From Bacillus mycoides (lineage in GTDB: Bacteria; Bacillota; Bacilli; Bacillales; Bacillaceae_G): a stretch of 64,000 bases of DNA. Under the pieces are notes generated by a model. It did no database searches. It saw nothing but the letters and a program-made list of their open reading frames with translations, and was not told the DNA's origin. Positions 25,731 to 34,021 of this stretch are shown one piece after another; position 1 is the first letter of the stretch; every line of letters starts with the position of its first letter. The stretch spans positions 801,001 through 865,000 of the forward strand of contig NZ_CP036132.1 of the NCBI RefSeq assembly GCF_018742245.1, given 5' to 3'. Made by a program: the position numbers and the translations under genes.

Positions 25731-26642
25731 TTAAGAATGCTTTCGCACTAAAGTTCTAGTTGGCTGAGAAGCAGCGGTTTTAAAATGAGAAAATAAATAA
25801 CATCCTGTCACGACGATAATTGTCCCGGAAATTTGAATCCATGTTAGTTCTTCTCCAAGGAAAATAAATGCTAAAATAGCTGTGAAAATTGGATTGAAAT
25901 TTAGAAAAATACCCGATGTAGTAGCTCCTAATTTCTGTACACCAATGTTCCAAAATACCATACAAAGGACCGTTGAAACGAGTCCTGTATATAAAAGTGA
26001 TGTTATGAAGGAAGAATTAATATTGGAAACAGTGAAGTTGCCTATGTTAAATGGAAGCAATAAAATGACGCCGAAAATACCAGAATATAACGTCGCCATT
26101 AGCGGTGTAACTGTTTTTGTCGCCCATTTACTGCAAACAGAGTAAATACCCCAGATACATACTGCCGCCATCATCCATAAATCTCCGCTATTAAAATGTA
26201 GTGAAAATAAAAGTGCGAAATTTCCTTTTAAAAGGACGAGCATAACCCCGAAAAATGAAAGAATCATAGAAAGCATTTGAAGTGTATTTACTTTTTCTTT
26301 TAGAAATAGCACAGAAAATAATGCAATCGAAATAGCGTTCAATGTAGAAATAAGACCTACATTCGTTGCGGATGTTTTTTCTAGTGCTAAAAATTGAAAA
26401 ATGTTAAAAAGAACGACTCCTGAAATTCCCATAAGTATTAACGGAAGTATTGCAGAGCGTGGTGGAATGATTTTCTTCTCTTTAAACCATACCATTGGTA
26501 ATAAACAAATGATCGCAATTATCCATCTTAAACTTGTCAGTGTCGTCGGAGATGCATGATCGACGAGTGATTTCCCAACGACGAAATTTCCTCCCCATAA
26601 TAAGCTTGTTAATAATAGTAAAAAGACATAAAAATAAGGCAT
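25731..26642 (-). CDS. EamA/DMT-family transporter
   Basis: This protein of about 303 residues with ten helices in two EamA repeats starts at MPYFYVFLLLLTSLLWGGNF after AAAGGGG. SLLWGGNFVVGKSLVD is the repeat-1 motif. The family exports amino acids or other metabolites. It is divergent from an Lrp/AsnC regulator 205 bases away, a common pairing that suggests amino-acid-responsive control. Confidence 0.85.
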   Translation of the reverse strand: MPYFYVFLLLLTSLLWGGNFVVGKSLVDHASPTTLTSLRWIIAIICLLPMVWFKEKKIIPPRSAILPLILMGISGVVLFNIFQFLALEKTSATNVGLISTLNAISIALFSVLFLKEKVNTLQMLSMILSFFGVMLVLLKGNFALLFSLHFNSGDLWMMAAVCIWGIYSVCSKWATKTVTPLMATLYSGIFGVILLLPFNIGNFTVSNINSSFITSLLYTGLVSTVLCMVFWNIGVQKLGATTSGIFLNFNPIFTAILAFIFLGEELTWIQISGTIIVVTGCYLFSHFKTAASQPTRTLVRKHS

Positions 26643-26847
26643 GCTAAAAACCCCTTTGTTGAAATAAGAATGAACTGTAAATAATTTTAGCATTTTTCTT
26701 TATTGTCTAATATATTCTTTTGTATAATGGTAAAAATCCGATAAAATATTTCGTTAAAAATCTCATTTACAGAAAAATATTCAGTTTTATATAAGTTGTG
26801 AGATGTTTCTTCGAATAATCGTCGGTAAGAAAAAAGGAGGAATTTTG

Positions 26848-27342
26848 ATGGAGTCATCTGTTATTAAAGTGCTTGATGATTTGGATGTGCAAATTTTAGA
26901 TATATTGCAGAAAGAGTCACAAGTAAGTAATGCAGAATTAGCACGCCGCGTTAATTTATCACCAGCTGCTATGCATGCAAGAATAAAAAGATTAGACGGG
27001 GAAGGATTCATTGATAAGCAAGTAGCAATTTTAAATCAAGAAAAGCTTGGATTTGATTTATTATGTTTCATTTTTATGAGCACGAATATTCATCAATCAG
27101 ATAAGCTGGAAGTGTTGGAAAAAGAATTAGAAGCGATGCCGGAAGTGTTAGAATGTCACTGTTTAACAGGAGAGTATGATTATTTATTAAAGGTTGCAAA
27201 TCGTGATCGTAAAGAACTGGAGCAGTTTATCAGAAAGTTGAACAAGCTTGGTATTACAAGGATACAGACGAGTTTAGCACTTCGTGAAATTAAATATTCG
27301 ACGGTATTGCCGATACGAAATGAGGAACCGAGCATCGATTAA
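26848..27342 (+). CDS. Lrp/AsnC-family transcriptional regulator
   Basis: This 164-residue protein starts at MESSVIKVLDDLDVQILDIL; ATG 26848 follows AAAGGAGGA. N-terminal winged helix-turn-helix (about 10-65, VSNAELARRVNLSPAAMHAR) and C-terminal RAM ligand domain (about 75-150). It probably regulates the divergent EamA exporter and perhaps itself. Confidence 0.88.
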   Translation: MESSVIKVLDDLDVQILDILQKESQVSNAELARRVNLSPAAMHARIKRLDGEGFIDKQVAILNQEKLGFDLLCFIFMSTNIHQSDKLEVLEKELEAMPEVLECHCLTGEYDYLLKVANRDRKELEQFIRKLNKLGITRIQTSLALREIKYSTVLPIRNEEPSID

Positions 27343-27480
27343 GTTGCTTGGTTTTTTGTTTATATAAAATTCAGAAAAGTGATTGACGGAGAGAAAAGAG
27401 AGATGTATTATTATATGGAATTATGAATTAAAATTCAACTAATGTTATAAATATTAACACTGGGGGCAAGGGGATATAAT

Positions 27481-27936
27481 ATGAAAATCTTTAATGCGGT
27501 TACAAGTGATGTGAAAGAAATTTATAATCTCATTGAAATGTATGCAAAAGAAGGAGTTGTTTTGCCGTGTGCTCTTTTGTCTCTCTATCAATATTTACAA
27601 TGTTTATATGTTATGAAAGAAGGAGAGGAAGTCGTTGGAGTTGCTGGCTTACATGTGTTAGGAGAGGATCTTGCAGAAGTACGATCGTTAGTAGTTTCGC
27701 ATACATATGCAGGAAAAGGGATAGGGCGTAAGTTAGTGAATCATGTAATGAATGAGGCGGCAAAGATAAAAGTGAACAGGGTAATTTCTTTAACATATGA
27801 AACGGAATTTTTTCAAAAGTGCGGGTTTGATTTTGTGAATAGAGAAGCATTACCAGAAAAAGTGTGGATTGATTGTAGACATTGTCCAAAAGTTGATTAT
27901 TGTGATGAGGTGGCGATGATACGGTATGTTGGGTGA
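27481..27936 (+). CDS. GNAT acetyltransferase, short ArgA/NAGS-like
   Basis: This 151-residue GNAT fold has the acetyl-CoA loop in VRSLVVSHTYAGKGIGRKLV (about 72-91). The tail CRHCPKVDYCDEVAM has two CxxC-like pairs and resembles the end of short N-acetylglutamate synthases. The substrate is inferred only weakly. It has a GGGGGCAAGGGG region upstream and stands alone. Confidence 0.75.
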   Translation: MKIFNAVTSDVKEIYNLIEMYAKEGVVLPCALLSLYQYLQCLYVMKEGEEVVGVAGLHVLGEDLAEVRSLVVSHTYAGKGIGRKLVNHVMNEAAKIKVNRVISLTYETEFFQKCGFDFVNREALPEKVWIDCRHCPKVDYCDEVAMIRYVG

Positions 27937-28014
27937 AATTTTTAGAGAGAAAAAAGGCCCACTATTATTTAAGAAATAGTGGGTATCTATATTTTAGTCA
28001 GAAATGAGATGTTG

Positions 28015-28785
28015 TTAAGAATTTGAATTCGTTTGTCTTACTGTAAAATTATAAAGCGGATCTCTAAGCTCAAAGTTATACGTAGAACCATCGACAAGTC
28101 CTACAACTTTATCGTTATCATAAAGGTCAAGCATAAATTGTGCCATTTGTTTTGCAGTATGAAATTTCGGTACAACACCATCATATTGGAACTCATCAAT
28201 ATTAAATGAACGTTTCGCAAATTCTGTTTCAGTTGCAGCAGGAGCTAAAACTTTTGCTTGTAGTTTTGCACCTTGTTCTTTCAGTTCGTGAGATAGTCCT
28301 TCTGTAAATGCACTTACATAAAATTTCGTAGCACAGTACGTAACAGCATTAGCCACAATCGTGTATCCACCGCCCGATGAAACGTTAATAAGCTGTGTTC
28401 CATCAACCATTGAATAATCTCGAACGAAAAGGGAAGATAGTATTGTTAGTGCTTCTATATTTACATGCAACATCGTTTCTATCTTGTTTAAATTTTGTTC
28501 AGCAATTGAGGCGAAATTACCAAAACCGGCGTTGTTAATCCACGTTTCAATTTGAAAACTTTGTAGACTTTCATAAAATTTATAAACTTCTTCAGTGACG
28601 GATAAATCGGTTTTTCGAATGATAACATCTAAGTCCGGATTCATTTCGTTAATTTTCAATTTTAATTCTTCTAATTTTGCTTGTCTTCGAGCTACAAGTA
28701 TTAAGTTTTTTCCGCGAGATGCAAAGGCTAAAGCGGATTCATAGCCAATTCCTGAACTAGCACCAGTAATAACAGTATATTTCAT
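28015..28785 (-). CDS. Short-chain dehydrogenase/reductase
   Basis: This 256-residue Rossmann enzyme starts at MKYTVITGASSGIGYESALA; ATG 28785 follows TAGGAGGC. TGASSGIG cofactor loop at 7-14, NNAG near 90, catalytic Ser in INVSSGGGY and YCATKFY (YxxxK) at about 153-159. The DltE/YqjQ-type substrate is unknown. A short bcr1-like repeat lies 26 bases upstream of its start. Confidence 0.88.
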   Translation of the reverse strand: MKYTVITGASSGIGYESALAFASRGKNLILVARRQAKLEELKLKINEMNPDLDVIIRKTDLSVTEEVYKFYESLQSFQIETWINNAGFGNFASIAEQNLNKIETMLHVNIEALTILSSLFVRDYSMVDGTQLINVSSGGGYTIVANAVTYCATKFYVSAFTEGLSHELKEQGAKLQAKVLAPAATETEFAKRSFNIDEFQYDGVVPKFHTAKQMAQFMLDLYDNDKVVGLVDGSTYNFELRDPLYNFTVRQTNSNS

Positions 28786-28811
28786 ATAAGAGCCTCCTAA
28801 ATTCAAATTAA

Positions 28812-28925
28812 TTTATCCCGCATTAACGGGCAGTAAAACTTCCACCTCAAAATTTGGCTGGAGCAAAGACGGTAGGTGGGAGATTAACTGCCCGTAAACC
28901 CCCACTGATTATAGTTTCACTTTAT
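28812..28925. repeat. Short-form bcr1-like mobile repeat
   Basis: This 114-bp copy has perfect TTTAT flanks on both sides. It keeps both ends but lacks about 40 bp of the interior (the CCCGATTGG...GGGCTAATAATC part), giving a compact derivative. Confidence 0.8.
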
Positions 28926-29032
28926 TATGGTTAGATTGTATTTGTTAGAGTATACTCTAAGTCAAATGTTTTTTTATTATTTGGAGGCAGTAAAATGTAT
29001 GAGAGTAAATGGCGTGCGGAGGGAGTATGATT

Positions 29033-29392
29033 ATGTACACAATTAGCGAGGTAGCTAAATTATTAGGAGTGAGCACACATACATTACGTTATTATGAAAA
29101 GGAGAATATATTAATTGCAAATCGCGATGCAAATGGGAATAGATTGTATGCAGAGTCACATATAAAGTGGTTGCAGTTTGTAATGAAGTTAAAACAAACA
29201 CAAATGCCGATAGCGAAAATAAGAGAATACGCTAGATTATATACAGAAGGAGAGCACACAACCGAAGCTCGTTTACAACTTTTAGAAGATCATAAAAAAT
29301 CTATTCAAACTCAAAGAGAAAACTTAGTAATTACAGAGAAGATGCTTGAAAATAAAATTATTGCATACAAAGACTCGTTGGAAAGTAAATAG
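29033..29392 (+). CDS. MerR-family transcriptional regulator
   Basis: This 119-residue protein starts at MYTISEVAKLLGVSTHTLRY; ATG 29033 lies 7 bases after GGAGGGAG (a closer ATG at 29027 has only one base of spacing). N-terminal MerR winged helix, YYEKENILIANRDANGNRLY, then a dimerising coiled coil to the end. There is no C-terminal ligand domain, so an effector is not visible. The SDR gene on the opposite strand, with a repeat in between, could be a target. Confidence 0.85.
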   Translation: MYTISEVAKLLGVSTHTLRYYEKENILIANRDANGNRLYAESHIKWLQFVMKLKQTQMPIAKIREYARLYTEGEHTTEARLQLLEDHKKSIQTQRENLVITEKMLENKIIAYKDSLESK

Positions 29393-29690
29393 CGTACAAA
29401 ATATTTCGTTCTTTGTTGCATGTTGAAAAGGGAGTACAGGTCTTTGTTTTGGAATTTATCTATGAGTATTTTATTATAATGTGCCGATAAATTAAAAAAG
29501 AGCAGTTAGCTAAAAGCAACTGCTCGATTCAAAGGGATCTCCAAGGGGGGAATGGAGAAAATATTTTGTTACTACCATTATTGACAGATTATTAAGAAAT
29601 ATACACGTGGATTTAAGAAATCTAAAATATTTTTTTGTTAAGAGAATCCGGGTGTTGACACTTTATCAATTGGTCATGTAGAATATTTAT
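29393..29690. other. Intergenic region between MerR gene and SMR operon
   Basis: It contains no credible protein gene. It holds a minus-strand terminator hairpin and C-rich hairpin (29494-29580, listed separately) and a sigma-A-type promoter TTGACA (29655-29660) / TAGAAT (29679-29684) leading to the SMR genes. Confidence 0.55.
29494..29580 (-). ncRNA. Candidate minus-strand small RNA with C-rich loop
   Basis: On the minus strand a stem TCTCCA/TGGAGA (29538-29558) presents a loop with six C residues, followed 13 bases later by GAGCAGTT/AACTGCTC (29500-29525) and a T run, a good terminator. No minus-strand gene ends here. C-rich loops followed by a terminator resemble small RNAs that pair with Shine-Dalgarno sequences. 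The promoter is not identified. Confidence 0.35.
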
Positions 29691-29708
29691 GAATGACATT
29701 CAGTCATT
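29655..29708 (+). promoter_or_regulatory. SMR operon promoter with TetR-type operator
   Basis: TTGACA and TAGAAT are 18 bases apart; just downstream AATGAC (29692-29697) and GTCATT form an operator-like inverted repeat. The same motif recurs at 29843, 30661 and 31471. Confidence 0.55.
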
Positions 29709-29842
29709 TTTTTTATGTGAAAGGGTGTAGATAAGCAACTTTTATATGTAGTTAGCTTAATGACGGAACAAATATAAGGATAAATGAGGATGATATTGGC
29801 TTTTTAAATCGTAGTTAGCGTGAGATTATATTTTTTTAATCA

Positions 29843-29867
29843 AAAATGACTGATGGTCAGTCATTTT
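29843..29867. promoter_or_regulatory. Perfect 11-bp-arm operator before first SMR gene
   Basis: AAAATGACTGA and its exact complement are separated by TGG. It ends at a TATAAT-like box and 20 bases before the start codon. Likely site for the TetR protein encoded downstream. Confidence 0.65.
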
Positions 29868-29886
29868 ATAATAGAAGGTGAGAGAT

Positions 29887-30243
29887 ATGAAAAATAAAGC
29901 TTGGTTATATGTCATATTAACATGTATTTTTGAAGTCTTTTGGGTGTTTGGTTTTAATACAGCTCATACTTGGTGGCATTGGGTCATTATTGTAGGAGTT
30001 ATCGCTGTTGATTTTTACTTCCTTTCTAAAGCGTGTGAACATCTTGCGACAGGGACAGTATATGCGGTGTTTGCTGGGGCTGGTACTGTAGGAACTTTCT
30101 TAATGGATGTTTTTCTTTTTGGCGGCAGTTTCAGTGTAGGAAAACTATTCTTTATCGTGATGGTCGTAGCGGGCGTTATCGGTTTAAAATTGGCTGATAA
30201 TAAAGAAGAAACTGTGGAAAAAACTATGGAAGGAGCTGCTTAA
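29887..30243 (+). CDS. SMR-family multidrug efflux subunit (YvdR/YvdS-like, first of pair)
   Basis: This 118-residue protein with four helices starts at MKNKAWLYVILTCIFEVFWV, the Glu in helix 1 (E15) being the proton/drug site of small multidrug resistance proteins. It has a short hydrophilic tail (KEETVEKTMEGAA). Two SMR genes with a TetR gene downstream match the B. subtilis yvdRST arrangement. Paired SMRs usually work as heterodimers. No ykkC guanidine riboswitch is seen. Confidence 0.85.
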   Translation: MKNKAWLYVILTCIFEVFWVFGFNTAHTWWHWVIIVGVIAVDFYFLSKACEHLATGTVYAVFAGAGTVGTFLMDVFLFGGSFSVGKLFFIVMVVAGVIGLKLADNKEETVEKTMEGAA

Positions 30244-30245
30244 AA

Positions 30246-30560
30246 ATGGGTTGGATTTTCGTATTTTGTGCTGCAATTAGTGAAATAGTCGGTGTGATAG
30301 GCCTTAAGATGTATAGTAAAGATAAGACGTTAGCAAATGGAGCGATTTATATAGGTGGATTTGCAACTTCCTTCGCATTTTTATACACATCTTTCTTGTT
30401 CTTACAAGTAAGTGTGGCTTATGCGGTTTGGATTGGCATTGGAACAGCAGGCGCAGTTTTATTAAATATGTTTCTGTTTGGTGAATCGAAAAGTAAGGCA
30501 CGTTTGATTAGTGTAGCTCTTATCGTATGTGGAGTTACGGGATTAAAGGCTCTTTCATAA
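30246..30560 (+). CDS. SMR-family multidrug efflux subunit (second of pair)
   Basis: This 104-residue protein has four helices, MGWIFVFCAAISEIVGVIGL with the conserved Glu13, and short loops. It starts two bases after the previous stop, so co-translation and heterodimer formation are expected. A terminator follows. Confidence 0.87.
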   Translation: MGWIFVFCAAISEIVGVIGLKMYSKDKTLANGAIYIGGFATSFAFLYTSFLFLQVSVAYAVWIGIGTAGAVLLNMFLFGESKSKARLISVALIVCGVTGLKALS

Positions 30561-30579
30561 GAAAATGATATGAAAGTTG

Positions 30580-30612
30580 AATCTCCTAACGATTTGTTGG
30601 GAGATTTTTATT
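30580..30612 (+). terminator. Terminator after SMR pair
   Basis: AATCTCCTAAC pairs with GTTGGGAGATT around 5 bases, with T run. tetR therefore needs its own promoter. Confidence 0.8.
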
Positions 30613-30660
30613 ATGAAAAGTGCACTATAATTGACAGTACAGCTAGTTATTTTATAAAAT

Positions 30661-30675
30661 GAGTGACAGTCATTC
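30661..30675. promoter_or_regulatory. TetR-type operator upstream of tetR
   Basis: GAGTGA-CAG-TCATTC is the shared operator with one mismatch in the left arm, 24 bases before the tetR start; autoregulation inferred. Confidence 0.5.
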
Positions 30676-30698
30676 AATACGCGTGTGAAAGGGTTTAG

Positions 30699-31274
30699 AT
30701 GATGAATAAAAAAGAAAAAATTGTCTATGCAGCTATTGAAGTATTTCAGGAAAAGGGCGTTGAAAAAACGAAGATTTCTGATATCGTGAAATTGGCTGGC
30801 ATTGCGCAAGGAACGTTCTATTTATATTTTCCTTCTAAGTTATCTGTTATGCCTGCAATAGCAGAAGTGATGGTTGAGAAGATGATACTTGCAGTGAAAG
30901 AAAAAGTACAGAACGATGCACCTTTTTCAAGTAAAGTTGAGCAAGTAATAGATGCAGTGTTTAACTTTATAGCTGAATATCGTGAAATACAAGCATTAAT
31001 GTATGCGGGCCTAGCATCTACTGAACATATAAAAGAATGGGAAGCTGTATATGAGCCTCTTTATATATGGCTAAGTGAATTTTTAAGTGAGGCAAAAGAA
31101 TCAGGTGAAATTCGCGATTCGGTTCACTCAGAAAGAACAGCAAAGTTATTTATCGCTCTTGTTGAATCAGCAGCGGAACAAGTTTATTTATATGATCATA
31201 AAGATGATGAGCAAGTCGAGCTACAAAAGGCAGAAGTACTAGATTTTTTAACACATGCACTACATATAAAGTGA
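30699..31274 (+). CDS. TetR-family regulator (YvdT-like)
   Basis: This 191-residue protein has an N-terminal TetR HTH (residues 5-50; EVFQEKGVEKTKISDIVKLA and GTFYLYFPSK) and a ligand-binding domain of alpha helices. It lies downstream of the SMR pair and upstream of an MFS pump, and near-identical palindromes precede all three units, so it most likely controls them all. Its TGA stop lies inside the left end of a bcr1-like repeat, so the last residues and stop were set by that insertion. Confidence 0.88.
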   Translation: MMNKKEKIVYAAIEVFQEKGVEKTKISDIVKLAGIAQGTFYLYFPSKLSVMPAIAEVMVEKMILAVKEKVQNDAPFSSKVEQVIDAVFNFIAEYREIQALMYAGLASTEHIKEWEAVYEPLYIWLSEFLSEAKESGEIRDSVHSERTAKLFIALVESAAEQVYLYDHKDDEQVELQKAEVLDFLTHALHIK

Positions 31275-31417
31275 AACTTTAATCAGTAGGAGGGTTCATC
31301 CCCACTGATTATTAGTTGAACCAATCGGGCATTTAAGGGCAGTTATCTCCCACCTAACTTCCTCGCATTCGCTGAATTTTGAGGTGGGAGTCTTACTGCC
31401 CGTTAATGCGGGATAAA
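31266..31417. repeat. bcr1-like mobile repeat, full length, reverse orientation
   Basis: This 152-bp copy is flanked on both sides by ATAAA. It begins ATAAAGTGAAACTTTAATCA and ends at GTTAATGCGGGATAAA. It overlaps the last nine bases of the TetR gene. Confidence 0.85.
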
Positions 31418-31470
31418 GAAATAGTAAGGTGAACCTGTCTGAAAAGGTAGGTTCATTTCTGCGGGAAACT

Positions 31471-31485
31471 GAATGATAGTCATTC
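31471..31485. promoter_or_regulatory. TetR-type operator upstream of MFS gene
   Basis: GAATGA-TAG-TCATTC is a perfect inverted repeat of the same type as upstream of the SMR pair and tetR. Confidence 0.55.
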
Positions 31486-31515
31486 ACCCTGTATTTATGT
31501 ATGTGTGGAAGGGTA

Positions 31516-31577
31516 GAGTGAAATTCTAATGAGTAGGGGCATCTTCACTCATTATTAGCCCACAAATAGCAGGATAA
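31516..31577. repeat. Degenerate short bcr1-like repeat
   Basis: AGAGTGAAATTCTAATGAGT...ACTCATTATTAGCCC and the CAAATAGCAGGATAAA end match the short copy at 32885-32958 in reverse orientation, with many substitutions. An old insertion. Confidence 0.55.
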
Positions 31578-31635
31578 AGAAAAAGTTTCTTGGGTATTAT
31601 TTTTGAGAGGAACTTACGGGAAGAGGTGTTAAAAA

Positions 31636-32838
31636 TTGAAGAAACCGATAAAAGAACAAAAGATGGTATTGATCATTCTTTTGAGTAATATATTTATCGC
31701 TTTTTTAGGGATTGGATTAATCATTCCGGTTATGCCATCCTTTATGAATGATATGAATTTAACAGGAAAAACGATGGGCTATCTCGTTGCAGTATTTGCA
31801 ATGGCTCAGCTTATTACTTCACCTATTACGGGTCGTTGGGTCGATCTTTACGGTAGGAAGAAAATGATAATCATTGGATTATTTATTTTTGGTGTTTCAG
31901 AGCTTCTTTTTGGATTAGGAAAAGATGTGTGGATGCTTTATGCAGCGAGGGTGTTAGGCGGGATTAGTGCTGCGTTTATTATGCCGGGTGTTACGGCATA
32001 TGTTGCTGATATTACCTCTATTCAGGAACGTCCAAAAGCGATGGGATATCTTTCAGCCGCTATTAGTACTGGATTTATTATAGGACCTGGAATTGGTGGG
32101 TTTATTGCAGAATATGGTATACGTGTACCATTCTTTGTCGCAGCCATTATTGCCTTTATAGCATGCGTTATGTCTATATTTATTTTGAAAGAGCCGTTAA
32201 CGAAAGAGGAGCTTGCAGAGATTTCTGTTAATACGAAAGACTCAAGTTTTATCGGGGATTTAAAGAAATCTTTAAATCCAATGTATGCAATTGCATTTAT
32301 TATTGTATTTGTACTCGCTTTCGGTTTATCGGCATATGAAACTGTGTTTAGCCTGTTCTCTGATCATAAATTTGGCTTCACACCGAAAGATATTGCTGCA
32401 ATTATTACGATTAGCTCAATCTTTGGGGTAGTTGTGCAAGTATTTATGTTTGGTAAATTGGTCGACATATTCGGCGAAAAAGTGTTAATTCAAATATGTT
32501 TAATTGTAGGCGCAGTGTTAGCATTTGTTTCAACTATAGTCTTTAATTATTGGATTGTACTTCTTGTTACTTGTTTTATTTTCCTAGCATTCGATTTACT
32601 CCGTCCAGCTTTAACGACGTTTTTATCAAAAGCGGCTGGGAAAGAGCAAGGATTTGTTGCTGGAATGAACTCAACTTATACGAGCTTAGGGAATATTGTA
32701 GGGCCAGCGATGGGCGGAATATTATTTGATGTAAATATTAATTATCCATATGCTTTCTCAGGAGTTGTTTTAATAGTTGGTCTCGGCATTACATTTATGT
32801 GGAGAGAGAAGCAGCTGGCTGAAAGTTTTGCGAAGTAA
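31636..32838 (+). CDS. MFS multidrug efflux transporter (NorA/Bmr/TetA-like)
   Basis: This 400-residue protein with 12 helices uses a TTG start after GAGGTG. Motif A is present as GRWVDLYGRKKM (about residues 61-72), motif C as GFIIGPGIGGFIAEYG (about 150-165), the signature of proton-driven drug exporters. An upstream palindrome identical in type to the SMR operators suggests shared TetR control. Terminator directly after. Confidence 0.87.
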   Translation: MKKPIKEQKMVLIILLSNIFIAFLGIGLIIPVMPSFMNDMNLTGKTMGYLVAVFAMAQLITSPITGRWVDLYGRKKMIIIGLFIFGVSELLFGLGKDVWMLYAARVLGGISAAFIMPGVTAYVADITSIQERPKAMGYLSAAISTGFIIGPGIGGFIAEYGIRVPFFVAAIIAFIACVMSIFILKEPLTKEELAEISVNTKDSSFIGDLKKSLNPMYAIAFIIVFVLAFGLSAYETVFSLFSDHKFGFTPKDIAAIITISSIFGVVVQVFMFGKLVDIFGEKVLIQICLIVGAVLAFVSTIVFNYWIVLLVTCFIFLAFDLLRPALTTFLSKAAGKEQGFVAGMNSTYTSLGNIVGPAMGGILFDVNINYPYAFSGVVLIVGLGITFMWREKQLAESFAK

Positions 32839-32852
32839 TTTAGTGAGTAATG

Positions 32853-32883
32853 AAAAACCCCTTACCATTGTAAGGGGTTTTTG
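32853..32883 (+). terminator. Terminator after MFS gene
   Basis: AAAAACCCCTTAC and its complement enclose a 4-base loop, with T run. Confidence 0.85.
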
Positions 32884-32884
32884 T

Positions 32885-32958
32885 TTTATCAAGCTATTTG
32901 CGGGCTAATAATCATTGGGGGATGGACAAAACCCCCAATGATTAAAGTTTCACTTTAC
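32885..32958. repeat. Short bcr1-like repeat
   Basis: A 74-bp derivative keeps CTATTTGCGGG fused to the terminal GGGCTAATAATCATTGGGGG hairpin half. Flanks are TTTAT and TTTAC. It abuts and supplies the stop of the HxlR gene. Confidence 0.75.
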
Positions 32959-33293
32959 AAACTTAATCCAAATCGCTTTAATTCAATAAATATCCCCTCT
33001 AATTGCTTTCCTTTATCCGTTAAGGTGTACTCTACACGAGGCGGAACTTCTGGATACACTTTTCTCGTTATTATGCCTTGTGTTTCTAATTCTTTTAGTC
33101 GAAGTGATAATGTTTTCGGACTAATCCCGTCCATTGATTTTTGTAAATCACTAAAACGTAATGTGCCTTCGATAAGAAGGTCGCGAATGATTAAAAATGT
33201 CCATTTTGTACTAATTACGTCAAGAGTTTTAGCGATAGGACATGGGATGCCAGGTAAACCTTTCGTTAATATAACTGGATCTATATTGGTCAT
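32955..33293 (-). CDS. HxlR (DUF24)-family transcriptional regulator
   Basis: This 112-residue winged helix starts at MTNIDPVILTKGLPGIPCPI, ATG 33293 after GGAGG. CPIAKTLDVISTKWTFLIIR has the family N-terminal Cys (C17) often used as a redox or electrophile sensor; FSDLQKSMDGISPKTLSLRL is the recognition helix region. It is divergent from a lipoprotein/oxidoreductase pair, which it likely controls. Its stop TAA lies in the end of a bcr1-like repeat. Confidence 0.88.
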   Translation of the reverse strand: MTNIDPVILTKGLPGIPCPIAKTLDVISTKWTFLIIRDLLIEGTLRFSDLQKSMDGISPKTLSLRLKELETQGIITRKVYPEVPPRVEYTLTDKGKQLEGIFIELKRFGLSL

Positions 33294-33468
33294 GGAAATA
33301 GCCTCCATAAAAATTTTTTGAATGAATTTGCTTTATCGTATCACAAAACTATCTTTTCGGTAACTATATGAAAAAAATATCACTACTTCCATAAAGGAAG
33401 TTAATGCATATACAATAGCAATACGAAATACAAAGGGTTTGCAGCAGGAGGAGGTGATTTCCATAGGT

Positions 33469-34002
33469 ATGAAAAGGTTATTTGCGTTACTTAGTTTTTT
33501 TGTCATTTGTATTGTGCTTGTAGCGTGTAGTGGGGAGGAAAAAACTGAAATCCAATTATTGAAGGAAATGCCGAAGCCAAAAACAATGACAATCGATCCT
33601 TCACTAAGCAAAAAAGAAGCGACAGAAATGGTTCATGCAGCCCAGCGCTTTTATGCATTTTGGGATACAGGTAGGGAGGAACTTATTCCGCAAACGGTTA
33701 CTGAAAATTTTTTCGATAATACACTGCCGAAAGGTCGACCACAAGGCACTGAAGGATTAAAGCTTGCAGCACAAAACTTTCGTAAAGTAGTTCCAGACAT
33801 ACATTGTGAAGTTGAAGATTTATTAGTGGTTAGTGATAAAGTAACAGCTCGTCTTTCTTTTACAGGAACTCATAATGGTAAAAACATTCGTTTTTTTGCA
33901 ATTGATATTTTGCATGTGAAAGACGGAAAGATAACGGAAGATTGGCATTTAGAAGATAATATTACGCTGAAACAGCAACTTGGATTAATAGCTGAAGAGT
34001 AA
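33469..34002 (+). CDS. Lipoprotein with SnoaL/ester-cyclase-like domain
   Basis: This 177-residue protein starts at MKRLFALLSFFVICIVLVAC; the lipobox LVAC sets Cys20 as the lipidated residue. The mature part from about residue 50 (HAAQRFYAFWDTGREELIPQ) is a SnoaL-like cone fold with VTARLSFTGTHNG and HVKDGKITEDWHLEDN. ATG 33469 follows GGAGGTGAT with a 12-base gap. It lies 20 bases ahead of the flavoprotein gene and opposite the HxlR gene. Confidence 0.78.
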   Translation: MKRLFALLSFFVICIVLVACSGEEKTEIQLLKEMPKPKTMTIDPSLSKKEATEMVHAAQRFYAFWDTGREELIPQTVTENFFDNTLPKGRPQGTEGLKLAAQNFRKVVPDIHCEVEDLLVVSDKVTARLSFTGTHNGKNIRFFAIDILHVKDGKITEDWHLEDNITLKQQLGLIAEE

Positions 34003-34021
34003 AATAAGGGAGAGAAAAGTT

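Noticed and set aside
29552..29584. Ten-codon ORF following AAGGGGGG near 29545
   Set aside because: The ribosome site is only one base from the ATG and the sequence is better explained by a minus-strand C-rich hairpin.
29690..29886. ykkC/guanidine riboswitch before the SMR genes
   Set aside because: The conserved guanidine-aptamer motifs are not present; only palindromic operators are seen.
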